This document shows positions 35,510 to 45,492 of a stretch of DNA of 64,000 bases, piece by piece. Numbering within the stretch: the stretch's first letter is position 1; every line of letters starts with the position of its first letter. The stretch spans positions 1,550,001 through 1,614,000 of the forward strand of contig OZ253445.1 of the NCBI GenBank assembly GCA_965261165.1. The letters are read 5' to 3'. The DNA comes from SMWN01 sp965261165. Lineage in GTDB: Bacteria; Pseudomonadota; Gammaproteobacteria; Eutrophobiales; Eutrophobiaceae. The position numbers were made by a program, and so were the translations under genes. Under the pieces are notes generated by a model. It had not been told where the DNA came from. It saw only the letters and a program-made list of their open reading frames with translations, and did not search any database.

Positions 35510-38340
35510 GATTCTGTTGCTTCACCATCTTCGTCAGCGGATGAATCGCTTAATAATGATTTGGGAGGTACTGGTACGATATACCCTATAACTAACATCA
35601 ATATACCTACACTCATGAAAGAAATAATTGTAGCAACCGTGCCAAGATCAAATAAATCGATAATAAATAGTTTAATCACGACTGCCGCTAATAAGCCTGC
35701 GCCGATAAACCAGAGCTTCCTCTGTGAGATGTGTGAAGCCAGACCCATAATGGCAAAGGCCGTTACCGTCCATACGATGGTGATGCCGGTTTGAAATAGT
35801 GATGACTCAAACATTGGCTCCAGCGCGTAACGGACACCCATATAATAATGCACTACGTGTGCAACCAAAGAGTTCAGCCAAATAAACGCGATACCCGCGA
35901 GTATTTTTATTAATACATCCGGCTTTAAATCAATTACCCCTGCTATTTCCCCTTTTCTAATTTGATCTAACCATTCATAAATTATCAGTATTGAAAATAG
36001 TTGCGCAATATCCTGTGCATTTAAGATGGGAATATAATTTAACGGTTCAGGATCACCTCGATTAAAACAAGTGACCAACACCCACATTGCTGTGAAAATA
36101 ACAATAGGCAACAAACCCCGCCCAAGATATGCACCTTGGTGTTTTTGTATTGGCCAATGAAATTGATCTTTAATTATTATTAATTTTGCGATAGCAATAG
36201 CCGGAATTAAACCCCAAACAAGATGACCCCAGTTATTCAATTCGGGGACAGCATAACTGACAACATAGGAAAAAAACCATGCTGCAACAAAGGTATAAGC
36301 CCACATGGTAGCAGCGTGCCATAAATTCATTAGCTTAGCTGACCATACTTCTTCCGATCGGTATAACAACCAATACTGAGCAGCAAAAGCAGTAATCCAC
36401 GAGATATAGCCTAAAACTGCAAATGGGTTGGCGTTAGAATCATCAACAAAACCTACGAATGTAAAAAATATTATCGCAGGTAATAACAAGATCCCCGAAT
36501 ATTCAAAATGTTGCCACTTCAAACCGCGTCCCATCATTGAGAACATATACAGACTGATTGCAATAAAAAACAATGACGCGTTAAATTCATATTGACTCGA
36601 CACATGGTCGTCAATCTCAAGCAAGCCTGCGCCAAACCACCACAACATTCCCCATATCAATAAGACAATATGCAGACCTTTTTCTCCTTCATATAGTCCT
36701 TGGCGATGTCGATAAAGTTGTAAACCGGCAAACACCCCGGCAACAGCAATGAATAATGAACCGATATACGCACTATTTAGTATAGGAAGTTCAGAGTAAG
36801 AATCCGTTGCGATGACGAGAAAAGCTATTGCGCCACCCACTTGCAGCAACAATCCAAACACACGTGGTAATAAACGTTTTTGTCTGAGCCCCACCCAGGT
36901 GATTCCTGCACCCTCAAGAGCCCATGCTGCGGCTGTCCAATGACCATCTAATGCAAAAGGAATGGCGAGACTGACAAAAATTACACCCAGTGCCAGATAG
37001 GATTCTGTGAGCAAACGCATGCCTTCGCGTTGTTTGTTCCATAAAACCTTGGCGAGAATAATATATACAGCGGCAATTGCTAATGCCGACAATGCCTGGC
37101 CATATTCAAAGTCTCTGACTAAAGCACTTTGCAAAGTGAATCCAATCAGAGGCACACCAAAAACTAATGAACCATCAACCAAGCCCTTAAGTTGCGGCGG
37201 CTGTCGATGTGCAAACAATGCTGAAATTGCGACATAATATAAAAAGAATAATATTAAGAATGGTTCTGTACTGTTAAATTTACTTGGTTGATAACCGTCA
37301 TAGCCCCATAACGATGCCACCACAAAAGTAAAAACAAATCCTAACCAATTTAAAATGCGCCATGATTTATGCCATGCGATGCCAAAAATACCCGCATTCA
37401 GAAATGCATAGTAGGAAAATAGTGTAACGTGGTTACCCGATCCGGTTGACGTTAATATAGGTGCCAGGAACCCACCGACCGCTGCGAATACAGCAAGTGA
37501 TTTAGAATCTTGTAAAACAGCAAGGATGCAGGAGAAAACCACCAACGTCAGCGTTAAGAAAAAGGTTAATCCTAGCGGCATTAACGTGAAAAACTTCGCT
37601 GCAGAAAACACTGTGATATAAAGTAAACCAACAGCCCCGCCTTGTATGACCAGAGCGTACGCCGCATTTTTTAAGCGTAAACGCCAGCCAAAAATAAGCA
37701 AGCCGATACTTCCCACTGCGACGGCAATGAACCAGAACTCAACAGGAATAATATGTTTCCCAGCAGCATACTTGAGTAAAAATGACACACCAAAAAAGAG
37801 AACAATGACGCCGATCTTAACGATTACATTACCGGTGGTGAAAAAATCTTTTATCCAGCCAATAGCTTTATCAGAAATATCGGGAGTTCTTGGTTCTGTT
37901 GCTGGTTCTAACCATTCACTCTTTTGTTCATCACTACTGTCAGTATTCTCATTTACCTTACTCCTCACACTGCCTGGGCGAATTTGAGTAATCTCTTCCG
38001 AATCATCTAACAGCTCTACTTCATCAGTTGGCTTATCCGATTGCCTGACAACGGCTGCCTGCGCTGTTTTTTGATTTAATTCTGCTGCTTCGACAGATGG
38101 TGATATAACAGGCTTTGATGTGTCTACTTCAACATGACTATCGACGAGATTGGATTGGATTAGCTTGAGTTGCACCTCAAGTTTTTTCAGCATCTTATGT
38201 TGTTGAATGACTGCACCTGCAATCCAGCCTACGAAGAAACCAAGTCCTGCGCCTAATCCTTCTTCGTTTGACCAATCACCAATAACATAGCCAATACACA
38301 TTCCAATGATACAAAATAGGATCTTCATAATTGACAACAA
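35506..38340 (-). CDS. DUF2339 polytopic membrane protein
   Basis: A 944-residue protein. After a short N-terminal glycine-rich helix pair (IGMCIGYVIGDW, LGAGLGFFVGWIAGAV) come about 130 polar residues, then more than twenty closely packed membrane segments to the C-terminus. This matches DUF2339, a family of unknown function that is often next to DUF3999. Here the two genes overlap by 4 bases and probably act together in the envelope. Confidence 0.9.
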   Translation of the reverse strand: MLSIMKILFCIIGMCIGYVIGDWSNEEGLGAGLGFFVGWIAGAVIQQHKMLKKLEVQLKLIQSNLVDSHVEVDTSKPVISPSVEAAELNQKTAQAAVVRQSDKPTDEVELLDDSEEITQIRPGSVRSKVNENTDSSDEQKSEWLEPATEPRTPDISDKAIGWIKDFFTTGNVIVKIGVIVLFFGVSFLLKYAAGKHIIPVEFWFIAVAVGSIGLLIFGWRLRLKNAAYALVIQGGAVGLLYITVFSAAKFFTLMPLGLTFFLTLTLVVFSCILAVLQDSKSLAVFAAVGGFLAPILTSTGSGNHVTLFSYYAFLNAGIFGIAWHKSWRILNWLGFVFTFVVASLWGYDGYQPSKFNSTEPFLILFFLYYVAISALFAHRQPPQLKGLVDGSLVFGVPLIGFTLQSALVRDFEYGQALSALAIAAVYIILAKVLWNKQREGMRLLTESYLALGVIFVSLAIPFALDGHWTAAAWALEGAGITWVGLRQKRLLPRVFGLLLQVGGAIAFLVIATDSYSELPILNSAYIGSLFIAVAGVFAGLQLYRHRQGLYEGEKGLHIVLLIWGMLWWFGAGLLEIDDHVSSQYEFNASLFFIAISLYMFSMMGRGLKWQHFEYSGILLLPAIIFFTFVGFVDDSNANPFAVLGYISWITAFAAQYWLLYRSEEVWSAKLMNLWHAATMWAYTFVAAWFFSYVVSYAVPELNNWGHLVWGLIPAIAIAKLIIIKDQFHWPIQKHQGAYLGRGLLPIVIFTAMWVLVTCFNRGDPEPLNYIPILNAQDIAQLFSILIIYEWLDQIRKGEIAGVIDLKPDVLIKILAGIAFIWLNSLVAHVVHYYMGVRYALEPMFESSLFQTGITIVWTVTAFAIMGLASHISQRKLWFIGAGLLAAVVIKLFIIDLFDLGTVATIISFMSVGILMLVIGYIVPVPPKSLLSDSSADEDGEATES

Positions 38341-38405
38341 CTCTTATGTCTTAGCCGAAACTGCACTTTAAAAGCAAACAGCAATAATTTCCAGAGTATT
38401 CTGTC

Positions 38406-39572
38406 TCATTTCATAAATATTTCGATCAAATCATTCAGGTAACGATGTCCAGTATCTGTTGGTTTTATCTGATTAAGATCCCATTTTATTAATGCTTTTT
38501 CTTCAGCGATTTCTAATTGCTTTTGAATAGAATTTAATAACAAGCCAGTATGCTCATTAAAGAGTGATGGATGAAATCCATCATTCAGACGTAATGAATT
38601 CATCATGAACTCCAGAGGCAACTCATCTCTGGTCAGTGATCTGGTTTCTGTAATTGCACATGTCCGTACAACTTTATCGATATAACTCTGCGGGATGCGA
38701 TGACGAGCATAGCGTTCTATTTTTCCTTCTGCGACATGCGTGAGTTTTCCATGCGCCCCAGCACCAATCCCCAAATAATCGCCAAATTGCCAATAATTTC
38801 GATTGTGTTGACACTGATGATTCTCTCCCTTCCGCGCGTAAGCGGAAATTTCATATTGAATAAATCCATTATCAGATAGATAGGTCTGCCCCTGTTGTTG
38901 CATGTCCCATAACACATCATCAATAGGTAAAACAGGTGGTTTCGAATAGAAAATCGTATTGGGTTCAATGGTCAATTGATACCATGAGAGATGCGTTGGC
39001 TGAAGTTCTGTGGCAATTTCTAAATCAGATAGCGCTTCATCAATTGATTGATCTGGGAGTCCAAACATCAAGTCGATATTAATCTCATCAAACCCGGCAT
39101 CCTTTGCCACCGCAACTGCATTCAGTGCCTCAGTACTATTATGAACACGCCCTAATAATTTTAACTTCTTATCATCAAAACTCTGTACACCAATAGAGAG
39201 TCTGTTGACCCCAGACTCACGATAAGCCTTAAACCGTCCAGCTTCAGCCGAACCCGGATTGGCCTCCATGGTGACTTCCGTATTGTGATAGAACGTCAAC
39301 CTTGATCGCAAAGCTGCCATCAGGTGATCGATTGACTCTGCTGAAAATAAGCTTGGTGTCCCACCGCCGATAAAAATACTGACGATGGGCCGACCCCAGA
39401 TACTCGGTAATGCAGATTCAAGATCATTGATCAGCGCATCAATATATGCGTCTTCTGGAAATACTTCTTTATTTATCGCATGCGAATTGAAGTCACAATA
39501 AGGACATTTCTTGATACACCACGGCAGATGTATGTACAAAGATAAAGGCGGGTTACTTTTAAAATCTAGCAT
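38406..39572 (-). CDS. hemW: Radical SAM heme chaperone HemW
   Basis: A 388-residue radical SAM protein of the HemN-like HemW group. The cluster motif is C19-x3-C23-x2-C26 (CIKKCPYCDF), followed by FIGGGTPSLFS, VNRLSIGVQSFDD and DLMFGLPDQ. HemW inserts heme into target proteins rather than making coproporphyrinogen. It lies 25 bases downstream of rdgB on the same strand, a common pairing in gammaproteobacteria. Confidence 0.94.
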   Translation of the reverse strand: MLDFKSNPPLSLYIHLPWCIKKCPYCDFNSHAINKEVFPEDAYIDALINDLESALPSIWGRPIVSIFIGGGTPSLFSAESIDHLMAALRSRLTFYHNTEVTMEANPGSAEAGRFKAYRESGVNRLSIGVQSFDDKKLKLLGRVHNSTEALNAVAVAKDAGFDEINIDLMFGLPDQSIDEALSDLEIATELQPTHLSWYQLTIEPNTIFYSKPPVLPIDDVLWDMQQQGQTYLSDNGFIQYEISAYARKGENHQCQHNRNYWQFGDYLGIGAGAHGKLTHVAEGKIERYARHRIPQSYIDKVVRTCAITETRSLTRDELPLEFMMNSLRLNDGFHPSLFNEHTGLLLNSIQKQLEIAEEKALIKWDLNQIKPTDTGHRYLNDLIEIFMK

Positions 39573-39597
39573 ACACCTGATTTTACAACTTGAATCC

Positions 39598-40218
39598 TTA
39601 GTCTGAGTACAATGATGATAATTGCCCGAGTAATTTCCTGAGTGCTTGACCGCGATGACTTAATTTATTTTTTATCTCGGGTGGTAATTCGGCAGATGTG
39701 CATTGCTGAGATGAAACATAAAATATCGGATCATAACCAAAACCATCCTGGCCCTTAGGTTCGAGAAGCAACTGACCTTCCCAGATCCCTTCCGCAATCA
39801 TTGGTGTGGGATCTTCTTCATGTCGTAAGTAGACCATTGAGCAAATAAACCGAGCCGTTCTTTCTTGTTCTGAAAAAGATTTAACTAGGCTAACGAGCTT
39901 GTTAAGATTTTCTTCGTCACTTGCGCCAACACCAGCAAACCGTGCCGAGTAAATCCCCGGACGTCCTTGCAAAACATCAACTGCAATTCCTGAGTCATCA
40001 GCAATTGCAGGTAAGCCTGTATGATGAGCCGCATTCCTTGCTTTTAATATGGCATTCTCGATAAAAGTGAGTCCAGTTTCTTCTATCTCTGGCACATTAA
40101 ATTCTGACTGTGGTAGAACGTCAAGACTTAAACCATCCAGTAGCTGACCGACCTCACGTACCTTGCCCGCATTGCCACTGGCAAATATGATTTTATTTCC
40201 ATTTGATATTGCTTCCAC
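39598..40218 (-). CDS. rdgB: dITP/XTP pyrophosphatase (RdgB/HAM1)
   Basis: A 206-residue nucleotide-pool sanitising enzyme. It shows IIFASGNAGKVREV, ETGLTFIENAILKARNAA, LPAIADDSGIAVDVLQGRPG, QDGFGYDPIF and LSHRGQALR, all family-defining. It hydrolyses dITP, ITP and XTP to monophosphates. It sits between rph and hemW on one strand. Confidence 0.96.
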   Translation of the reverse strand: MEAISNGNKIIFASGNAGKVREVGQLLDGLSLDVLPQSEFNVPEIEETGLTFIENAILKARNAAHHTGLPAIADDSGIAVDVLQGRPGIYSARFAGVGASDEENLNKLVSLVKSFSEQERTARFICSMVYLRHEEDPTPMIAEGIWEGQLLLEPKGQDGFGYDPIFYVSSQQCTSAELPPEIKNKLSHRGQALRKLLGQLSSLYSD

Positions 40219-40243
40219 GAAAGAACTTGCTTTTTCCAGAGCC

Positions 40244-40960
40244 TTATTCTGCCAAGGATTTATTCTGTAAGTCGAAGAGTTCAGTGATCCCCTTTTGTGC
40301 TAGCCCCAACATTTCGTTAAGTTCATCACCGCTAAACGCGTGACCCTCAGCAGTGCCTTGTACTTCAATAAATTGTCCTTCACCGTTCATCACTACATTC
40401 ATATCTGTTTCCGCGTTTGAATCTTCAGCATAATCAAGATCCAGTATCGCGGTACCTTTATAAATACCTACTGAAACAGAGGCCAGCGCAGAATTTACCG
40501 GATCCTCTTTTAATACCTTTTCATACTGTAACGATCTAACAGCATCGACCAAGGCGACATAAGCGCCCGTAATAGATGCTGTTCGTGTACCGCCATCAGC
40601 CTGAATCACATCACAATCGATGGTCAATGTTCTTTCACCTAATTTTTTCAGATCCACTACAGCGCGAAGAGAGCGTCCGATTAAACGCTGAATTTCCATG
40701 GTTCTTCCACCTTGACTACTCTGCGTTGCCTCTCTGCGCATACGTGATCCCGTAGATCGGGGTAACATGCCATACTCTGCGGTTAACCAACCCTGTCCTT
40801 TACCTTTGAGAAATCCCGGCACACGATCTTCAATACTGACTGTGCAGATAACCTTGGTTTTGCCAAACTCTATCAATACTGAACCTTCGGCATGGCAGGT
40901 GTAATCTCGAGTCAGTTTGATTTCCCGCAGTTGATTAGGGGCTCTTCCACTTGGACGCAT
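40244..40960 (-). CDS. rph: Ribonuclease PH
   Basis: A phosphorolytic 3'-5' exoribonuclease that trims tRNA 3' ends. I place the start at 40960, giving 238 residues beginning MRPSGRAPNQLREIKLTRDY with GGAGAGAAC just before it. An in-frame ATG 28 codons upstream (41044) would add residues not seen in the family. Motifs include LTAEYGMLPRSTGSRMRRE, GRSLRAVVDL, TIDCDVIQADGGTRTASITG and DLDYAEDSNAETDMN. It is divergent from yicC. Confidence 0.95.
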   Translation of the reverse strand: MRPSGRAPNQLREIKLTRDYTCHAEGSVLIEFGKTKVICTVSIEDRVPGFLKGKGQGWLTAEYGMLPRSTGSRMRREATQSSQGGRTMEIQRLIGRSLRAVVDLKKLGERTLTIDCDVIQADGGTRTASITGAYVALVDAVRSLQYEKVLKEDPVNSALASVSVGIYKGTAILDLDYAEDSNAETDMNVVMNGEGQFIEVQGTAEGHAFSGDELNEMLGLAQKGITELFDLQNKSLAE

Positions 40961-41115
40961 TTGTTCTCTCCATATCAAAAGAATGCGCAAATTATACATG
41001 GATGACAGTTCCATTAAACTACGGCCTATTAAGCCATTGACCATTTGCCTTACAACTCAAAAGTAATTTGGTATAGACTTACCGACCTCAATAATACGTA
41101 AGCAGAGATATTATT

Positions 41116-41982
41116 ATGACAGTAAGCATGACGGCCTATGGTCGCACTGAAGAAACAAGCGAAATTGGACATGTAATCTGGGAAATCAGAACGGTCAATC
41201 ACCGCTATCTCGAAGTGAGTATTCGTCTGCCAGAAGAATTGAGAATGCTTGAAGCCAAGATTCGCCAACACGTATCAAACAAACTCAATCGCGGCAAAGT
41301 TGATTGCACATTGCGGTTTAATGCTGATGAAATTTCTCGCAAGGGTTTGTCACTCGATGCAGAGCTTGCAAAAAATATCGTTCAATCTGCAGAGTCTATA
41401 CAGTCTTTAATGGGTAACCCGGCAGCACTCAACGCAATGGATGTTCTACGCTGGTCCGGTGTGATTAATCGAGACATGATCGACGCTGAATTAATTTCCA
41501 TCCCTTTGCTACAACAGTTAGATACGACATTGGAACATGTTGTAGATACACGACTAGGTGAAGGTCAAAAGTTACAGTCCATGATCATTGAACGCTGTGA
41601 CAGCATTGCCACGCTACTTAAGGTGTTTAAAGAGAAATTGCCGGAAATACAACAAATGCTGCGTGACAGACTAACGCAGAAATCACAAGAATTATCCATT
41701 GAGCTGGATAATGACCGGCTTGAGCAGGAAATATTATTATTGGTACAAAAATCAGATGTCACTGAAGAACTGGATAGGCTGGATGCGCATCTGAATGAAG
41801 TCCGTCAAGTGTTACAAAAAAACGAACCTGTCGGTCGAAGACTGGATTTTCTGATGCAAGAATTAAATAGAGAAGCGAACACGCTAGGTTCAAAAGCAGC
41901 AAATCTTGATTACACGAATACCTCTGTTGACCTGAAAGTGCTTATTGAGCAAATGCGAGAACAGATACAAAACATTGAATAG
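41116..41982 (+). CDS. yicC: YicC family endoribonuclease-like protein
   Basis: A 288-residue protein with the YicC start SMTAYGR, then IWEIRTVNHRYLEVSIRLPE and the conserved C-terminal half GRRLDFLMQELNREANTLGS then KAANLDYT. YicC of E. coli is an endoribonuclease affecting small-RNA stability. It lies directly before gmk with no gap (stop at 41982, next ATG at 41983), a conserved pairing. Confidence 0.95.
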   Translation: MTVSMTAYGRTEETSEIGHVIWEIRTVNHRYLEVSIRLPEELRMLEAKIRQHVSNKLNRGKVDCTLRFNADEISRKGLSLDAELAKNIVQSAESIQSLMGNPAALNAMDVLRWSGVINRDMIDAELISIPLLQQLDTTLEHVVDTRLGEGQKLQSMIIERCDSIATLLKVFKEKLPEIQQMLRDRLTQKSQELSIELDNDRLEQEILLLVQKSDVTEELDRLDAHLNEVRQVLQKNEPVGRRLDFLMQELNREANTLGSKAANLDYTNTSVDLKVLIEQMREQIQNIE

Positions 41983-42624
41983 ATGGAATTGAATCAACAA
42001 ACCAACAATTCGGGCAAACTAATCGTTATCTCTGCTCCCTCTGGCACGGGGAAAACAACCTTGGTAAAAGCACTCTGTAAAGCCGACCCAAAATTAGTGG
42101 CCTCGGTTTCCCATACAACTCGCACGAGTCGTGATGAAGAAGAAGATGGAATTACATACCATTTCACTGATGTTAATTCTTTCAGAAAAATGATCAATGC
42201 AGGAGAATTCCTTGAACATGCCAAGGTCTTTGATAATTATTATGGCACTTCTAAAAATGCTGTTGAATCACAATTAAACGCTGGCTATGACGTAATTCTA
42301 GAGATTGATTGGCAGGGGGCAGCAAGTATCCGTCAACTAACGCCAGAATGTATCAGTATTTTTATCCTGCCACCTAGCTATCAGGCTCTGGAAGCCAGAC
42401 TCATAGGTCGGGGGGGAGATGATGCCTCTACAATTCAACGACGCATGCAAGCTGCGAACAACGAGCTTTCTCACCACGACGAATGCGAATTCCTAGTCAT
42501 TAATGATGATTTTGAGCAGGCGTTATCAGAAATACAGGGGATTCTAGCTGCTTTGAGAGAACACAGGGAAATCCAGCAGAAAGATTTAAGCCAATTCATC
42601 GCCGACTTAATAGCAGAAACCTAG
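41983..42624 (+). CDS. gmk: Guanylate kinase
   Basis: A 213-residue enzyme making GDP from GMP and ATP. The P-loop is SAPSGTGKTT (17-26). SHTTRTSRDEEEDGITYHF binds GMP. EHAKVFDNYYGTSK and DVILEIDWQGA are family-typical. It is part of the yicC-gmk-rpoZ cluster. There are 150 bases to rpoZ. Confidence 0.97.
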   Translation: MELNQQTNNSGKLIVISAPSGTGKTTLVKALCKADPKLVASVSHTTRTSRDEEEDGITYHFTDVNSFRKMINAGEFLEHAKVFDNYYGTSKNAVESQLNAGYDVILEIDWQGAASIRQLTPECISIFILPPSYQALEARLIGRGGDDASTIQRRMQAANNELSHHDECEFLVINDDFEQALSEIQGILAALREHREIQQKDLSQFIADLIAET

Positions 42625-42774
42625 AATTTTCAGTAGAATGGGGATCATTGTGATGCCAGCGTCATTGGCAATAACTCTTCACTTACAGAGGCCTGACGTT
42701 CAGTTTCACTAGATTTTTCTACAAATAAATTAAGTAATAGCAATTTACATTATCTTGAATAACGAGGTTTTAGA

Positions 42775-43041
42775 ATGGCCAGATTGACAATTGAAGATTG
42801 CCTGACGCAGGTAAACAACCGCTATGACTTGGTGCCGTTAGCCGCCAAACGTGCCAGACAGCTCACTTTGGGTAAAGATGCCCTAGTGGAGAAATATAAT
42901 GACAAATTTACTGTGGTCGCATTACGTGAAATTGCTGCAGGTTTTGTCACATTAAAAAATATCAATACCATTGGCAAAACAGAGTTGCTTGATGAATTCG
43001 CAATATTGAGTGAAGGCGAAGAAGCAGCCAAAACGGAATAA
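42775..43041 (+). CDS. rpoZ: RNA polymerase omega subunit
   Basis: An 88-residue omega subunit beginning MARLTIEDCLTQVNNRYDLV, with LAAKRARQLTLGK and the ALREIAAGFV region, as in E. coli RpoZ. It aids assembly of RNA polymerase and forms part of a ppGpp-binding site. In relatives spoT follows directly; here about 2.4 kb of mobile DNA and a terminator intervene. Confidence 0.97.
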   Translation: MARLTIEDCLTQVNNRYDLVPLAAKRARQLTLGKDALVEKYNDKFTVVALREIAAGFVTLKNINTIGKTELLDEFAILSEGEEAAKTE

Positions 43042-43047
43042 GCCATG

Positions 43048-43092
43048 CCACCCTGCGATATAACAGGGTGGTACTTCATTTTGTTTTTTTTT
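43048..43092 (+). terminator. Rho-independent terminator after rpoZ
   Basis: ccaccctg (43048-43055) pairs exactly with cagggtgg (43064-43071) around an 8-base loop. A T-rich tail with a run of nine T follows by 43092. It starts 7 bases after the rpoZ stop and should end the gmk-rpoZ transcript before the mobile DNA. Confidence 0.75.
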
Positions 43093-44003
43093 AATCACTT
43101 CGGGTTTAATCTCCCGCTGCTTGCAGCGAGATAATGGTTGAACAATGTGAAGCGGGTGGAATCACCTTAATACCCCGTAGTTTGCTATGGGGATGTTTAT
43201 TTAATTCTTTTCTCCATCATTTTTCAGTGCAGAAATAATTACGCCATACATACCGTCGTAAATTTACCGCAAATAATTTCTCTTTGCAATTTAAGCTGGT
43301 CACCCCAATCCCCAGATAGAAATCCCTAAAACGTAGCAAGCCTTGGCTGTATGCTGGTTAACAACAAGGGGTTAGACAGCAGGGGTTAGCACCATCACCC
43401 AATGGCTGCACGGCTCAAGGCTTATGACTAGGGTATCTTACAAACTCGATACCACCAACGATTGACTCACCTCTCGTGCTGGTTTATTGGTCATTGCTCA
43501 ATTAATGGATTCCCCTAATAGACTACAGAACCTGTCTGAGCGAATCGATAAGCACTTCCCCTAGCTTAAAAGTAATCGGGGGTATAAGCCCTCTGAATTC
43601 ATCAAGGGGAATTTATCAAGGGGAATTCATCAAGACCCTCATCCTGATGCAGCACGAAGGCAGTTTTCATCTGGATGAGGTTCGTCACCTTGAGGAGGAT
43701 GCGGCACTGCGCACTGTGTTGGATCTCAAGAAACTTCCTCAAGCGACCACGCTTGGAGATTGGCTCAGGCGGGTTGCAAGCCAGCGCAAGATAATAAGGC
43801 GTTTATCCAGCAATGCCAACAATCTCTCCCGAAAGACTGTACCGTGAAGGCGCTGCGTATTGATGCCGCTGGCTAGCAAACAAGAATCATTGAATATTGT
43901 CATGAGCAAGGGATCGAGTATGTCATTCGCGCCAAGACCAGTGCCGCGATGTGCGCACAGATAGCAACGGCAAATGCTTCTAACTGGCAGCCCTTGCTGG
44001 ATA

Positions 44004-44078
44004 AACTCTTGATGGATAAACTCTTGATGGATAAACTCTTGCTGGATAAACTCTTGATGGATAAACTCTTGCTAGATA
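44004..44078. repeat. Five 15-bp in-frame tandem repeats (DKLL[M/L])
   Basis: The unit gataaactcttgatg, sometimes with gct in place of gat near its end, is repeated about five times inside the IS1380 transposase remnant and encodes DKLLM or DKLLL. It is a recent slippage expansion in a dead gene. Confidence 0.8.
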
Positions 44079-44559
44079 AACAAGACGCGGCGATAAGCGA
44101 CCAGGATACCTACCGCAGCAGCTTCTGTATCGGTGAGTATGCAAAAGCCTTCACCTTGATCATTCAGAGAACAGCCGTTACCGGTCAAGCAAGTCTGGGT
44201 TTAGATTCATCAGGTAATTCAGAAGACAGTTCACAAGATAGCGCAGAGGGAACAAGCTCAGAAGAAATAAACTCGAGTGCTTATATTGATCGTGCGATTG
44301 CCACTCATCGGCCACTCATCGGCCACTCATCGGGATGACCTTAGCCATAGCCAGATTGTCCACAGGCCAATATGACTAATATGGCAGCGTGGCGAGGACA
44401 GTGAGGGCCACATCAAGGAACTGCAACGAGATTTTGGCGGTGACCCCCTGTCGTGCTCTGATTTTGCTGCCAATGTGCTGTACTTTTTAACCTCAGCATC
44501 TTCCTACAATCTATGTGCCCTCATGCGTCAGCTGCTGCTAGTGGAGTTATCCCGACATC

Positions 44560-44679
44560 GAGACTGTGTAAGAAACCCCACTAAATTGCGTTACATGTGG
44601 AAAACCCTTGCGGGTTTGGCTGTTTTACTGGGTTCCTGCTTGCGCAGGAACGACGGATGTTGGTTTTTTGCACAGTCTC
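44560..44679. mobile_element. 120-bp MITE with gagactgtg(c/t)aa ends, nested in the IS1380 remnant
   Basis: It starts gagactgtgtaagaaa and ends tttttgcacagtctc, inverse of each other with few mismatches. It also has an inner palindrome gttcctgcttgcgcaggaac (44631-44650). The same element recurs, rearranged, at 29514-29661. It has no coding capacity. Confidence 0.8.
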
Positions 44680-44972
44680 CATCTTGTGCTGACTCTGCAC
44701 TGGTGTCTGGTCGCCATTGCGGCAAAAGTGGTTAGAACCGGACGACAATTATTTATAAAGCTGCAAGAAAACCACCGAATATTCCTAGAACCAGTGCTAC
44801 TGGCACTGAAGCAGTTTGCAGCACCGTCCATTTAACCCGATATAGGGCAAGCGTAACGGCTTCTGCAAGATAGGTGCGTGCAAAAAAAAGCCCATTGAAC
44901 ACTGATTAATGGCGGGACTTAATATACAGAAGGCGCTGAGCCAGTATTTTTTAGTAAAGCTCTCAGCACTAT

Positions 44973-45081
44973 GGGCTTGTCGGTTAATTCAAAATCAGTC
45001 CAATTTTAAGAAAATAAAATGTTTAATAACAAGGACTTAAATATTCACAACAAGCTAAAAACTCCATTTTCCGACAAGCCC
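44973..45081. mobile_element. 109-bp MITE-like element with gggcttgtcgg ends
   Basis: gggcttgtcgg (44973-44983) and its exact inverse ccgacaagccc (45071-45081) enclose AT-rich non-coding DNA. The sequence ttaaccgacaagccca at 16485-16500 matches one end with its flank, so another, partial copy exists in the window. Confidence 0.6.
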
Positions 45082-45199
45082 ACTATCTACCATAATCTGC
45101 GGTAATGGCCAGTCATAAGGCTTGCAAGCGGGATTACAGGCCCTTGAAGTGCTGGTGCTACCCTATCTGGGGATTTGGGGTCATCTTATGTATCAGCTT

Positions 45200-45469
45200 G
45201 AGACCTTTGCATAATTCACACTAATTCTACCAATGTTTAGGATGCTCATCCTTACTAGCATGGGATGAACATACTGAAACAAATGCGTTATTTGGAGGCG
45301 CATTGCGTCTGAATGTTCGATAATTGAGAGGTTTTTATGGTGTTGATGTGACGATTGAGGGAAAATTCTCGCAAAACGAAACCTTTTCATACAAACTTTA
45401 TATAATATGTTGCCTATATGATATTACCTGTACATTTTGTTCGGTGGTTTTGAATTATGCAAAAGTCTC
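45200..45469. mobile_element. 270-bp IS5-derived MITE immediately upstream of spoT
   Basis: The ends gagacctttgcataattc (45200-45217) and gaattatgcaaaagtctc (45452-45469) are inverse repeats matching at 17 of 18 positions. The interior matches the outer parts of the decayed IS5 copies at 5535-6157 and 10811-11754 (for example ttctcgcaaaacgaaacc and cggtggttttgaat), so it is an internal-deletion derivative. The first possible ATG of spoT (45457) lies inside its right end. Confidence 0.8.
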
Positions 45470-45492
45470 ATGTCAGTGGTCTCTCGAAGGTA

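Larger units (their letters stand above)
43303..45181 (+). mobile_element. IS1380-family element, decayed, carrying nested MITEs
   Basis: Ends: accccaatccccagatag (43303-43320) and its near inverse ctatctggggatttggggt (45163-45181). Plus-strand frames spell an IS1380 transposase: LMQHEGSFHLDEVRHLEEDA and WLRRVASQRKIIRRL (about 43644-43800), a break, then ALRIDAAG and IEYCHEQGIEYVIRAKTSAA (about 43848-43955), then degraded C-terminal pieces. Stops and insertions make it dead. About 1.88 kb long, a usual size for the family. A single similar end, inverted, occurs near 15110-15180. Confidence 0.7.

Noticed and set aside
40961..41044. Upstream ATG of rph at 41044
   Set aside because: It adds 28 residues not seen in RNase PH, and the ATG at 40960 has a good ribosome site and the canonical MRPSGR start.
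45457..45492. ATG at 45457 as the spoT start
   Set aside because: These 12 codons lie in the MITE terminal repeat and its flank and do not resemble SpoT; the ATG at 45493 gives a family-like N-terminus.
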